DNA from: Hyphomicrobiales bacterium
Lineage (GTDB): Bacteria; Pseudomonadota; Alphaproteobacteria; Rhizobiales; Rhizobiaceae
Direction of reading: 5' to 3'
Assembly (NCBI GenBank): GCA_900468805.1
Contig: UEIF01000025.1
Span: forward strand, 30,727-94,726
DNA length: 64,000 nucleotides
This document shows positions 16,482 to 25,221 of this stretch, one piece after another. The translations under genes and the position numbers were made by a program. Position 1 is the first letter of the stretch, and each line of letters begins with the position of its first letter. A model generated the notes under the pieces. The model saw nothing but the letters and a program-made list of their open reading frames with translations, did no database searches and was not told the origin of the DNA.

Positions 16482-18566
16482 TCAGTGCGTCCCCTCCACG
16501 GAAAGCACTTCGAATGCGTCTACCGGTGGCAGGTCGAACCATGTGTAACCCTCACCATCAGGACCGGCCGCAGCCGTCAGCGGCTGGCCGGCGACGAGCG
16601 CCTGTGCCTTGTCCGCGGCGTTGCGGATGCCCAGCCGCAGCCCGTGCACGGCAGGCGCATCCTCATAGAGATTGTTGCGCTGGCCGCCGAAATTGACGAC
16701 ATGCACGAGCATGCGGCCGCTCGACTGCTGATGCTGGATCGTCACCTCCAGCGAACCACGGCCTTCTAGCTTCACCGGGGCCGGCGCGACATTGCGTTCC
16801 AGCAGTTCCGAAATGAGCAGGCGATGGCTGGGCAGGCTGTCGCGGAAATACTGCCATTCCGGATTCCACGGGATGTAGACCACCTTGCCCTTGCCGTGAT
16901 CGCCGGTGATGACGCCCGGCAATTCGCTCTCAATATCCGGGAAGCAGAGTTCGGGCGGTCCGAAACGCTGGGGGGGCAGCAGCGTCAGCAGCGTCTTGGC
17001 CCCGTCCTTCGGATGGGAGACGAAATAACGTCCGTCGAGCATCAGCAGGGTGGTGAGTGGCGTTGGCAGTTCGCCGTCGGCTATCCGGAAATACGATCCC
17101 CGCATGTGCATGCGCGCAGAAGGCTTGTCCTTGACCGGCAGACTTTCAAGCGCCGGCGTCTCACGCGCGCTGCCACGCTCGTCGTAAAAGCCGGTATCGC
17201 CGGTCACGAGGAGCACGCCGCCGCCCTTGACATAGGCGTCGAGACGCTTCGCCTCCTGGTCGCCGAGGCAAGAGACGTTGGCAAGCACGATGGCGTCATA
17301 GCCGGCGAGGATCTCCTTGCCGTTGTCTCCTTTGACCAGATCATCGCTGACGAAATCGAAGGCAAGCCGTGCCTCGACGAGGGCGCGATAGGCGCCGCGG
17401 AAGGCGGTGTCGCCGAGGGCCGCGCTGCCTGTGCGTTTGCGGAAGGTGCCGTTGCTATGGGAGTGGTAGAGCCCGATGCGCGCGCCGGAGCGCAGCCCGG
17501 TATAATGCGCCTCGTGGTCACGGTGCCAGCGGAACAGTTTCGAAATGTCGGCGAAGGGCGTCTTGTCGTCCTGATCCATGACGCCGAGCAGGTAGTAGTC
17601 GAGCGTCGCGCCGCTGGCGAGTTGCTGGGCAAAGCGCAGCATGTGGTAGCCGCCGCTCTCCGAATGGAAGCGCCAGGCGAAGTCGACGAAATTGGTCGAG
17701 GTCGACGAGAAGGTCTTGCCCTGGCCGTAGGCGGCGGCCCAGCGGGCTTGTTCGCCAGCCTGATAGGGCCATTCGGGCTGCGGGCGGTCTACGGCGCGCT
17801 GCACCTCCATGCGGATCAGGTCGGAATCGCCACGATGGCCGGTCATCGCCACCTTCGGATTGACCTGCTTGATATGCTTGTAGACCTTGCTGCGCAGGTC
17901 GAGCGAGGTCTTCTCCTTGAAGCTCAGGTAATCGGCATAAGCCGGATCGGAGAAATCCTCCTTGAGCGGCAGCTCCTTCTTGTACATCGCGCGGAAGCGG
18001 CGGCGGCAATTGTCACAGACGCAGATGCCGAAGTAGTCGCCGGAATAGGTGAAGTTGGTATAGCCGAACATATTGAAGAACACGCCGTCGACATCATACT
18101 TGCCAAGCGATTCCGAGATGATCTCCAGCGCGTAATCCTGATACCAGCCGCCATTGACGCAGGCCTGGTAGGTCCCGTTGTATTCGAGCGCGTCACCCTT
18201 GATGTTGTGCACGAACCAGTCGGGATGGGCCTCGTAGGCGATGCGGGTCGCCTTCGACATGTCGAAGCGGCCGACCAGCGAGAGGCCCTCCGCATGCGCC
18301 GCCTCGATCGCGTCGCCAAGAGCATCACCCTTCATGTAGGGGTTGACGGCGTGGAGAGGCAGCTTGGTTGGGTAGAAGGCGAAGATGCCGCCAATATTGT
18401 AGAGCAATACGTCGGCACCGAACTCGCGTATTTCCTTCGCCAGCCGCTTCTGGTCATAGAGAGCATCGGGCTGGCGCAGATTGGTTTGCACCATGCGGTA
18501 GGGACGTTTCCACCAGACCGGCTGCGTCGCGGCGGCGGCCTTATTTTCAACGGCGTCAAGCAGCAT
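16482..18566 (-). CDS. System A: large cytoplasmic glycoside-hydrolase-like protein with GH42-type Cys cluster and GATase-like domain
   Basis: 694 residues, no signal peptide. Residues about 20-360 look like a TIM-barrel hydrolase of the GHL6/GH42 neighbourhood (IREFGADVLLYNIGGIFAFYPT, VDGVFFNMFGYT). C136, C182, C184 and C187 (ACVNGG, then CVCDNC) have the spacing of the zinc-binding cysteines of GH42 beta-galactosidases. Residues about 362-540 resemble the class-I amidotransferase-like 'beta-galactosidase trimerisation' domain (AYDAIVLANVSCLGDQEAKRLDAYVKGGGVLLVTGD), followed by a beta-sandwich-like end. A GH42 catalytic Asn-Glu is not seen: the corresponding strand reads FFNMFGY. It lies within the ABC operon, overlapping the ATPase end by 11 bp. 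It probably acts on the imported glycoside; the reaction is unknown. Confidence 0.75.
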   Translation of the reverse strand: MLLDAVENKAAAATQPVWWKRPYRMVQTNLRQPDALYDQKRLAKEIREFGADVLLYNIGGIFAFYPTKLPLHAVNPYMKGDALGDAIEAAHAEGLSLVGRFDMSKATRIAYEAHPDWFVHNIKGDALEYNGTYQACVNGGWYQDYALEIISESLGKYDVDGVFFNMFGYTNFTYSGDYFGICVCDNCRRRFRAMYKKELPLKEDFSDPAYADYLSFKEKTSLDLRSKVYKHIKQVNPKVAMTGHRGDSDLIRMEVQRAVDRPQPEWPYQAGEQARWAAAYGQGKTFSSTSTNFVDFAWRFHSESGGYHMLRFAQQLASGATLDYYLLGVMDQDDKTPFADISKLFRWHRDHEAHYTGLRSGARIGLYHSHSNGTFRKRTGSAALGDTAFRGAYRALVEARLAFDFVSDDLVKGDNGKEILAGYDAIVLANVSCLGDQEAKRLDAYVKGGGVLLVTGDTGFYDERGSARETPALESLPVKDKPSARMHMRGSYFRIADGELPTPLTTLLMLDGRYFVSHPKDGAKTLLTLLPPQRFGPPELCFPDIESELPGVITGDHGKGKVVYIPWNPEWQYFRDSLPSHRLLISELLERNVAPAPVKLEGRGSLEVTIQHQQSSGRMLVHVVNFGGQRNNLYEDAPAVHGLRLGIRNAADKAQALVAGQPLTAAAGPDGEGYTWFDLPPVDAFEVLSVEGTH

Positions 18567-19623
18567 TCTCGTTTACTCCCTTTAAATCGAGACTTTCAGC
18601 GTGGTGGCAGGCAACCTGCGTTCCGTTCACATCCCTCGTGGCGGGATCCACTGTCCGGCAGAGGTCGGTCGCAAACGGACACCGCGGATGGAAAGCGCAG
18701 CCGAGCGGACGGTTGGCGGGGTCGGCGACCTCGCCCTTCAGCCGCATGCGCTTCTGGCTGCGCGCAAGGCGCGGATCCGGGCGCGGCACCGATGCCAATA
18801 GGGCCGCCGTGTAGGGGTGGCGCGGACGCGAGAAAAGCCGGTCCGTCGTCGCCAGTTCCACCACCCTGCCCGCATACATCACAGCCACACGGTCGGAGAT
18901 GTATTCGACGACGCCGAGATCGTGCGAGATGAAGAGATAGGTCAGGTCGAACTCCTCCTGCAGGTCCTGCAGCAGGTTGAGCGTCTGCGCCTGGATGGAG
19001 ACGTCGAGGGCCGAGACGCATTCGTCGGCGACGACGATCTTCGGGCGGACCGACAATGCGCGGGCGATGCCGATGCGCTGGCGCTCGCCGCCCGAAAAGG
19101 CATAGGGGTAACGCGCCATATATTCCGGCCGGAGGCCGACGCGCCGCATCAGGTCGGCGACCCGGCTCTCCACCTCCGCCTTGTCGGTCACGCCGAAATT
19201 GCGCAGCGGTTCGGCGATGATGTCGATGACCCGGCGGCGCGCATTGAGCGAAGCGAAGGGATCCTGGAAGATCATCCGGATGTCGGAACGATAGGGCCGC
19301 ATCTCGGCGGGCGTCAGATGAGAGAGGTCAACGGCCTCGCCGCCCTTCTTGTAAAGGATCCGGCCATCCGTCGGCTCCAGCACCCGCACCAGCGCCTGTC
19401 CGAAGGTCGTTTTGCCGCAACCCGATTCCCCGACGAGGCTCAGGGTTTCACCGGGGTTGATCGAGAGCGTTACGCCGTCGACCGCCTTGATGTGGCGGAC
19501 CGTGCGCTTGAAGAAGCCCGACGTGACAGGAAAATGCACTTTGACATTCTCGGCCCGGATCAGCGGTTCGTCGGCGGAGAGATCCAGTCGGGGCTGGCCG
19601 GCATGCATCATATTCATACTCAT
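18556..19623 (-). CDS. System A: ABC ATPase (DppF type)
   Basis: 355 residues. Walker A is GESGCGKTT, the signature FSGGERQRIGIARAL, and Walker B IVVADECVSALDVS; note Cys where most Dpp ATPases have Pro-Thr (DECVSALD versus DEPTSALD), a variant known in DppF/OppF-like proteins. The C-terminal oligopeptide-type extension is present, with a CAFHPRCPFATDLC cysteine motif that binds an iron-sulfur cluster in characterised Dpp/Opp ATPases. The start overlaps the DppD stop by 4 bases. It forms the ATPase heterodimer with the preceding gene. Confidence 0.92.
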   Translation of the reverse strand: MSMNMMHAGQPRLDLSADEPLIRAENVKVHFPVTSGFFKRTVRHIKAVDGVTLSINPGETLSLVGESGCGKTTFGQALVRVLEPTDGRILYKKGGEAVDLSHLTPAEMRPYRSDIRMIFQDPFASLNARRRVIDIIAEPLRNFGVTDKAEVESRVADLMRRVGLRPEYMARYPYAFSGGERQRIGIARALSVRPKIVVADECVSALDVSIQAQTLNLLQDLQEEFDLTYLFISHDLGVVEYISDRVAVMYAGRVVELATTDRLFSRPRHPYTAALLASVPRPDPRLARSQKRMRLKGEVADPANRPLGCAFHPRCPFATDLCRTVDPATRDVNGTQVACHHAESLDLKGVNENAA

Positions 19624-20666
19624 GCCTCCACCGGATTTTGGGTCTTGAGATACTGCGGATCGCGCAGATGACAGGCGCCGAAATGATTGGGCCGCAGTTC
19701 CTTCAGCGCCGGACCTGTCCGGTCGCAGAGCCCGGCAATGGCTTCCGGGCAGCGCGTGTTGAACGGACAGCCCGCCGGCCTGTCGAGCGGATGCGGCACC
19801 ATGCCCTCGATCGCCTTCAGCCGCTTGCCGGCCGCATGCCTGGCACCGAGCTTGGGAATGGAGGCGAGCAGCGCCAAGGTGTAAGGATGCTGCGGATCGT
19901 AGAAGATGTCGTCGACGCTGCCGCGCTCGACGACCTGGCCGAGATACATCACCGCCACCTCGTCGGCGATCTCGGCGACGACGCCGAGATCGTGGGTGAT
20001 GAACATGACGGCCATGCCGGTTTCGTCCTGCAGTGCGCGCATGAGCTCGAGGATGTTCGCCTGCGTGGTGACGTCGAGCGCCGTCGTCGGCTCGTCGGCA
20101 ATCAGCATGGCCGGTCGGCAGGCGAGCGCCATGGCGATCATAACACGCTGCCGCATACCCCCCGACAACTCGAAGGGATAGGAGCCGAGCCGTCGGCGCG
20201 GATCGGGGATGCCGACCCGATCGAGTGCCTCGACCGTTCGCTCGATTGCGGCCTTGGTGCCGATCTTGTGGTGCAACAGGATCTTTTCCACCAGCTGATC
20301 GCCGACCGTATGCACCGGGCTCAGCGAGTTCATCGGTTCCTGGAAGATCATCGCGATGTCGCGGCCGCGGATCGAGCGGATCTCCTTGCTGGCCGGATCG
20401 AGCCGGGCGATGTCGACGCTCGTCTTGCCGTCGCGGCTGAAGACCATGCTGCCGCCGACGACGCGCCCGGGTGGCGTGACGATCTGCAGCACGGAGCGCG
20501 CCATCATCGACTTTCCCGAACCGGATTCGCCGACGATGCAGAGCGTCCTGCCGCGGCGGACGTCGAGATCGACGCCGTCGACCGCCTTGATCAATCCCTC
20601 ACGAAGGTTGAAATGAGTCTTCAGCCCGCGAACGGAGAGGATGGATGTTTCGGACATGGTGCTCAT
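19620..20666 (-). CDS. System A: ABC ATPase (DppD type)
   Basis: 348 residues. Walker A is GESGSGKS, the signature LSGGMRQRVMIAMALACRP, and Walker B MLIADEPTTALDVT, with the H-loop FITHDLGVVAEIADEV. The oligopeptide C-terminal domain ends with CPFNTRCPEAIAGLC, the four-cysteine motif of Dpp/Opp ATPases. It overlaps the upstream permease by 4 bases and the downstream ATPase by 4 bases, so all three are translationally coupled. In systems B and C the equivalent pair is fused into one chain. Confidence 0.92.
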   Translation of the reverse strand: MSTMSETSILSVRGLKTHFNLREGLIKAVDGVDLDVRRGRTLCIVGESGSGKSMMARSVLQIVTPPGRVVGGSMVFSRDGKTSVDIARLDPASKEIRSIRGRDIAMIFQEPMNSLSPVHTVGDQLVEKILLHHKIGTKAAIERTVEALDRVGIPDPRRRLGSYPFELSGGMRQRVMIAMALACRPAMLIADEPTTALDVTTQANILELMRALQDETGMAVMFITHDLGVVAEIADEVAVMYLGQVVERGSVDDIFYDPQHPYTLALLASIPKLGARHAAGKRLKAIEGMVPHPLDRPAGCPFNTRCPEAIAGLCDRTGPALKELRPNHFGACHLRDPQYLKTQNPVEA

Positions 20667-21805
20667 GAGTATGGATCCGCTGCATCACGGAGCCCGTCTC
20701 CGAGGAAGTTCAGGGATAGTACGGTCACGATGACGAGAACGCCCGGCGCCAGAAGCCATGGCGCCTCGGCGAGCGAACGGATGTTCTGCGCCTCTTGCAA
20801 CAACACGCCCCAGCTGACGACCGGCGGACGCAGGCCTATGCCGAGGAAGGAAAGCGACGTCTCGGCAATAATCATCGCCGGAATGGCGAGGGTCGTTGCC
20901 GCGATGATGTGGCTGATGAAGCCAGGCACGAGATGGCGGGTAATGATCCTCATCTCCGACGTGCCGTCCAACCGGGCGGCGACAACGAAGACCTCGTTGC
21001 GCCAGGACATAAAGCGTCCTCTCACCTCGCGAGCGAGCGAGGTCCAGCCGATCAGCGAGATGATCATCGTAATGATGAAATAGACGAGGATGGGCGACCA
21101 GGTCACTGGGATTGCGGCGGCGAGGCCCATCCAGAGCGGGATCGTCGGCACCGACATGATGAACTCGATGACGCGCTGGATGGCATTGTCGACCATGCCG
21201 CCGACGTAGCCGGAGATGCCGCCGAGAAAGACGCCCAGCACGAGGCTGATCGCCACGCCGATCAGGCCGACGGAGGTCGACACGCGCGTTCCGTAGATGA
21301 GACGGCTGAGCACGTCGCGCCCAAGCCTGTCCGAACCGAGAAGGTAGAAGGGCTGCTTCGGATCCTTCGGCCCGATCAGATGAATGCTGGAGGGAAACAG
21401 ACCCCAGAAATTATAGGTCTCGCCACGCACGAACAGACCAACCGGTATGCGGACATCGGGATCGACCGCGAAGACCTTGCGCAGCGTCTTCGGGTCGCGT
21501 TTCGAGCTGAATCCCGTCACATGCGGCTCGAAACGATAGGAGCCGGCCTCGTCCACGGAAAACAGCTTGATCCCCTGCGGCGCCAGCATCGTATAGGCGG
21601 AATCATAGTAATCGGGCGTGCGCGGTGCCAGGAATTCCGCAAAGACGGCGACGAGATAGATCAGGAGGATGACGATCCCGCTCCAATAGGCGAGCTTGTG
21701 CTCCTTGAACTTAAGCCATATCAGCTGGCGCTGACTGGCGAGACCGATGGCCGCCGCCGCGGCAACGGTCTGCGGCGGCGTCGAGGCTTCAGCTATCGCC
21801 GCCAT
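20663..21805 (-). CDS. System A: ABC permease (DppC type) with long periplasmic insertion
   Basis: 380 residues, about 90 longer than ordinary DppC proteins such as the one at 38362-39240. After the first span (SGIVILLIYLVAVFAEFLAP, about 40-60), a periplasmic stretch of roughly 100 residues (about 62-165) precedes the conserved LLGSDRLGRDVLSRLIYGTRVS. It contains IPVGLFVRGETYNFWGLFPSSIHLIGP, almost the same as the insertion in system B. The rest has DppC spans and the coupling loop VAARLDGTSEMRIITRHLVP. It is the first gene of operon A, transcribed away from the LacI gene. Confidence 0.9.
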   Translation of the reverse strand: MAAIAEASTPPQTVAAAAAIGLASQRQLIWLKFKEHKLAYWSGIVILLIYLVAVFAEFLAPRTPDYYDSAYTMLAPQGIKLFSVDEAGSYRFEPHVTGFSSKRDPKTLRKVFAVDPDVRIPVGLFVRGETYNFWGLFPSSIHLIGPKDPKQPFYLLGSDRLGRDVLSRLIYGTRVSTSVGLIGVAISLVLGVFLGGISGYVGGMVDNAIQRVIEFIMSVPTIPLWMGLAAAIPVTWSPILVYFIITMIISLIGWTSLAREVRGRFMSWRNEVFVVAARLDGTSEMRIITRHLVPGFISHIIAATTLAIPAMIIAETSLSFLGIGLRPPVVSWGVLLQEAQNIRSLAEAPWLLAPGVLVIVTVLSLNFLGDGLRDAADPYS

Positions 21806-22211
21806 GCCGGTGTACTCCCGGTGGGGGCGACCAACCCGTTGATTTCATTTCTAGGCAACGCAGACAAGGCCACAGGCTTCCTCCCTTAGCCGCAACTCCA
21901 CACCGAAATGGGAATGTTGTTTGCTTGTTGTTAGCCTAAACTGGCGGCAAAGAAACTACGCGTCAAGCAGATTGTTTGCTTCGAGCGATCAAAAAACCGC
22001 TGGAATCTGGCTTGCTGCGCGTGCGAAAAGGCGAGTAAAGCAAAAAATACAGTCACATGCTGCCACGCTCGACCGGACTTACGCGAAATCCGGGCAAAAG
22101 TGGTGCGACGCACAATGAGATTTGATTGACAGGAACCGCAACATTAACCTAACAAGTGTAAAGTTGCGCTTCCCGTGTTGCCGCAATTTCATCTTGGAAA
22201 AGAAAACACCG
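21806..22211. promoter_or_regulatory. Divergent control region between system A and its LacI gene
   Basis: About 400 bp without a gene. TTGTTTGCTT occurs twice as a direct repeat (21917-21926 and 21972-21981), 55 bp apart, in an AT-richer part that also has AAAAAATACAG and AAAAAACCGC tracts. LacI proteins often bind A/T-rich sites with a TTTGC/GCAAA half, so these are candidate operators; neither copy is a clear full palindrome. An in-frame extension of the lacI frame to 22122 lacks homology. Confidence 0.4.
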
Positions 22212-23231
22212 ATGAGCCGTGTCACACTTCAGGAAATCGCCGATCATCTGGGAATTTCAAAATTTGCAGTCTCGAGGGCGCTGACAGGCAAGCCCGGAGT
22301 GAGCGAGGATACGCGGCGTAACGTCCTGTCCGTTGCCGAGCAGTTCGGCTACATCGCACGGCGCACGAAGGTGACGTCACAATCGATCGAGGTCATCTTC
22401 CACGACCGATCGGTCTCCAACCGCGAACTCTGGATTGACGTTCAGCACGGCATCGAAATGGAGGCGACGCGCTTCGGCTGCTCGATGGCGGTGCGCTGGA
22501 CCAGTGACCACCGCATCATCGAGCGGCTGGAGGACGCCTCGCTCGGCTTCGTACTGGTCGGGCCGCAGGAACAGAAGATGTTCGATGCTGCCCGCGACAG
22601 CTCCGTGCCGGCCGTCGTCGTCGCCCATATCGTGCCGGAACTCTACACGATGGACCAGATCACCGCGACCGACGTCGAGGCCGGCGTCTTCGTGGCGAAG
22701 TTCCTCTATGACCTCGGGCACCGGCGCATGGTCTATGCACATGGCCAGCTCGGCTATCCCGGCCGCTATGCGCGCCTGAGGGGCTTCTCCGAGGCGATCG
22801 CCGAGCTCGAGGGTGCCGAGCTTCGGGAGATCGCCTTCAAGGAGGATTATATGGCCGCCGACCTTCGCGAGGCGGTGCTGAAGATGGCGAATGATGGCTT
22901 CGAACCGACGGCGGTTTTCTGCGGCAGCGACGGCGTTGCTGTAACCGTGGTCTCGGAATTGATGCGGATGGGCATTTCTGTGCCGGAGGACGTTTCCGTG
23001 GTCGGCCATGCGGACTATCCGATCGCCACCCAGGTCTCGCCGAACCTCACGACGATCCACATGCCGCACAAGCAGATGGGGATCGCCGCAGTGCGCCAGC
23101 TGCTGTCGCGCATCGGCCTCAACGGCCAGCTGAACGACCTGCCGCCGCAGCGCCTCAGCCTCGTGCCGCATCTGGTCGAGCGCCAGTCGACGGCGCGGGC
23201 GCCGGCAGGCTCCTGGAAATCCAAGCTTTGA
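22212..23231 (+). CDS. LacI family regulator (copy 1), divergent from system A
   Basis: 339 residues from ATG 22212, where the LacI helix-turn-helix begins: VTLQEIADHLGISKFAVSRALTGKPGVSEDTRR. The hinge and a periplasmic-binding-protein-like sensor domain follow (SIEVIFHDRSVSNRELWIDVQHGIEMEATRFG, then ITATDVEAGVFVAKFLYDLGHRRMVYAHG). A substantial part of the sensor is shared with the second LacI at 24180, so the two probably sense related ligands. It lies opposite operon A and just ahead of the reductase, so control of operon A is the simplest reading. Confidence 0.92.
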   Translation: MSRVTLQEIADHLGISKFAVSRALTGKPGVSEDTRRNVLSVAEQFGYIARRTKVTSQSIEVIFHDRSVSNRELWIDVQHGIEMEATRFGCSMAVRWTSDHRIIERLEDASLGFVLVGPQEQKMFDAARDSSVPAVVVAHIVPELYTMDQITATDVEAGVFVAKFLYDLGHRRMVYAHGQLGYPGRYARLRGFSEAIAELEGAELREIAFKEDYMAADLREAVLKMANDGFEPTAVFCGSDGVAVTVVSELMRMGISVPEDVSVVGHADYPIATQVSPNLTTIHMPHKQMGIAAVRQLLSRIGLNGQLNDLPPQRLSLVPHLVERQSTARAPAGSWKSKL

Positions 23232-23261
23232 TGACAAGGTGAAACGCGTAGGGAGGCATGC

Positions 23262-24140
23262 ATGAAGATCGGATTTATCGGGCTCGGCGTCATGGGCAGG
23301 CCGATGGCGGGGCATCTGATCGATGCCGGTCACACGCTGTCGCTCCATCGCGTCAAGGAGGTCTCTCGTCCTCTCGTCGACAGGGGCGCCAGCCAGGCCT
23401 CGAGCGCGGCGCAGGCGGCAGCGCAGTCAGATGTGGTGATCCTGATGCTGCCTGATACGCCCGACGTGGAAACGGTGCTCTTCGGCGCCGGCGGCGTTGC
23501 CGAAGGGCTTTCCCCGGGCAAGCTGGTGATAGACATGAGCTCGATCTCGCCGATCGCCACCAAGGATTTCGCCCGGAAGATCAAAGAGCGCGGCTGCTCC
23601 TATCTCGACGCGCCCGTTTCCGGCGGCGAGGTCGGCGCCCGCAACGCGGCGCTGACAATCATGGTCGGCGGAGAGGAAGAAGCCTACAGGCGTGCCCTGC
23701 CGCTGTTTGAAAAGATGGGCAAGAACATCACGCTGGTGGGTGGCGCCGGTGACGGCCAGACAGCCAAGGTTGCCAACCAGATCATCGTCGGTCTGACCAT
23801 CGAGGCGGTTGCGGAGGCGCTGCTCTTCGCCAGGAAGGCTGGTGCCGATCCGGCCAAGGTCCGCCAGGCACTGATGGGCGGTTTTGCTTCGTCTCGGATC
23901 CTCGAGCTGCATGGCGAACGCATGATCAACAGCACCTTCGATCCGGGCTTCCGCATCGCGCTGCATCGCAAGGACATGGCCCTTGCGGTCGAAAGCGCCC
24001 GTGCCCTGGAGCTCGCGCTGCCCAATGTCGCCATGGTGCAGCAGATGATGAACGCCGCCGTAGCGCTCGGCGACGGCGACAAGGACCATTCGGCACTGAT
24101 CCGCACATTGGAGACGCTTGCCGGCGTCCCGCACACCTAG
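23262..24140 (+). CDS. GarR/3-hydroxyisobutyrate-dehydrogenase-type NAD(P) reductase
   Basis: 292 residues of the beta-hydroxyacid dehydrogenase family. The Rossmann motif is GLGVMGRPMAGHL, the substrate loop is DAPVSGGEVGARNAALTIMVGG, and the catalytic lysine is in GQTAKVANQIIVG. The closing part (HRKDMALAVESARALELALPNV) is standard. Tartronate-semialdehyde reductase (2-hydroxy-3-oxopropionate reductase) is the nearest named activity, but 3-hydroxyisobutyrate or sugar-acid substrates cannot be excluded. GGGAGG lies 6 bases before the ATG. It sits between two lacI genes in one direction, suggesting that it processes a product of glycan breakdown. Confidence 0.85.
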   Translation: MKIGFIGLGVMGRPMAGHLIDAGHTLSLHRVKEVSRPLVDRGASQASSAAQAAAQSDVVILMLPDTPDVETVLFGAGGVAEGLSPGKLVIDMSSISPIATKDFARKIKERGCSYLDAPVSGGEVGARNAALTIMVGGEEEAYRRALPLFEKMGKNITLVGGAGDGQTAKVANQIIVGLTIEAVAEALLFARKAGADPAKVRQALMGGFASSRILELHGERMINSTFDPGFRIALHRKDMALAVESARALELALPNVAMVQQMMNAAVALGDGDKDHSALIRTLETLAGVPHT

Positions 24141-24179
24141 CGGCCGGCATTCCGGGAAAGGGCGGGAAGCCGCAGCACG

Positions 24180-25208
24180 ATGAGCAACATCACACTCGAC
24201 ATGATCGCCACGCGCCTCGGCATCTCGAAGTTCGCAGTGTCACGCGCCCTCTCTGGAAAACCTGGCGTCAGCGAAAAGACGCGGCGCAGCATCATCGAGG
24301 TCGCCGAAGAGCTCGGCTATCGCATCCCGCGCATGAAAGGCGGCGACGGGCGGTCGATCGAGGTTATCTTCCATGATCGCAACGTCGCCAACCGCGAGCT
24401 CTGGGGCGACGTTCAGCACGGGATAGAGGCAGAAGCAAGCCGCTGGGGTCTTTCCATGGCAGTGCGCTGGACGAAGGACTGCCGTATTGTTTCTCGTGTC
24501 GAGAGATCGACGGTCGGCTTCATCCTCGTCGGCCCACACGACACCGATATGCACAAGGCGGTGCGTGACAGCCATCGACCGGCCGTCACCGTCAATCACC
24601 GCGTTCCACCGCTCGACGGCATGGACCAGGTCACTGCCACCGATGTCGAGGCCGGCGAATTCGTCGCGGATTTCCTGATCGGCCTCGGCCATCGCAGAAT
24701 GGTGTATGTACACGGGCGTGCCGGCTATCCCGGCCGCGAAGCACGACTGTACGGCTTTGCCCGGACGATCGCCTGCCGCGGCGATGCGACTGCGCGCGAG
24801 ATGATTTTCGAATATGACGATGAGGCCTCGACCTTCCGGTCCTTGCTCATTGCCATGGTCGATGAGGGCTTCGTGCCGACGGCGTTCTTCTGCGGCAGCG
24901 ATGGTGTGGCCGTCACCGTCGTTTCCGAACTCGTCCGGATGGGGCTGCGGGTGCCGGAGGATGCAAGCGTCATCGGCCATGCCGATTATGCGATCGCCTC
25001 GCAGATATCGCCCAAGCTCACCACGCTGCACATGCCGCACCGGCAGATGGGATTGACGGCGGTACGCCTGCTCCTTTCGCGGGCCGGGCTGACCCTGCCG
25101 GTTGCCGATCCGACTCCCATGCGCATCAGCCTTGTGCCGCACCTCGTGGCGCGACAGACATCCGGGCCGCCGGGGCCTGGATCCTGGCAGGCGCGGCTTC
25201 AGCGCTGA
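24180..25208 (+). CDS. LacI family regulator (copy 2), convergent with system B
   Basis: 342 residues with the helix-turn-helix ITLDMIATRLGISKFAVSRALSGKPGVSEKTRR at the start. The sensor domain shares long blocks with copy 1 (RELWGDVQHGIEAEASRWG, MDQVTATDVEAGEFVADFLIGLGHRRMVYVHG, AFFCGSDGVAVTVVSELVRMGLRVPED). It starts 39 bp after the reductase stop, so the three genes are probably co-transcribed, and it ends 13 bp from the convergent stop of the system B ATPase. It likely controls system B or both systems. Confidence 0.92.
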   Translation: MSNITLDMIATRLGISKFAVSRALSGKPGVSEKTRRSIIEVAEELGYRIPRMKGGDGRSIEVIFHDRNVANRELWGDVQHGIEAEASRWGLSMAVRWTKDCRIVSRVERSTVGFILVGPHDTDMHKAVRDSHRPAVTVNHRVPPLDGMDQVTATDVEAGEFVADFLIGLGHRRMVYVHGRAGYPGREARLYGFARTIACRGDATAREMIFEYDDEASTFRSLLIAMVDEGFVPTAFFCGSDGVAVTVVSELVRMGLRVPEDASVIGHADYAIASQISPKLTTLHMPHRQMGLTAVRLLLSRAGLTLPVADPTPMRISLVPHLVARQTSGPPGPGSWQARLQR

Positions 25209-25221
25209 TCCCAGACACCGA

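Noticed and set aside
16824..18932. A 702-codon open frame on the + strand
   Set aside because: It runs antisense to the GH-like gene and the ATPase, both of which have clear families. Its Arg/Gly/His-rich product is the usual shadow in GC-rich DNA.
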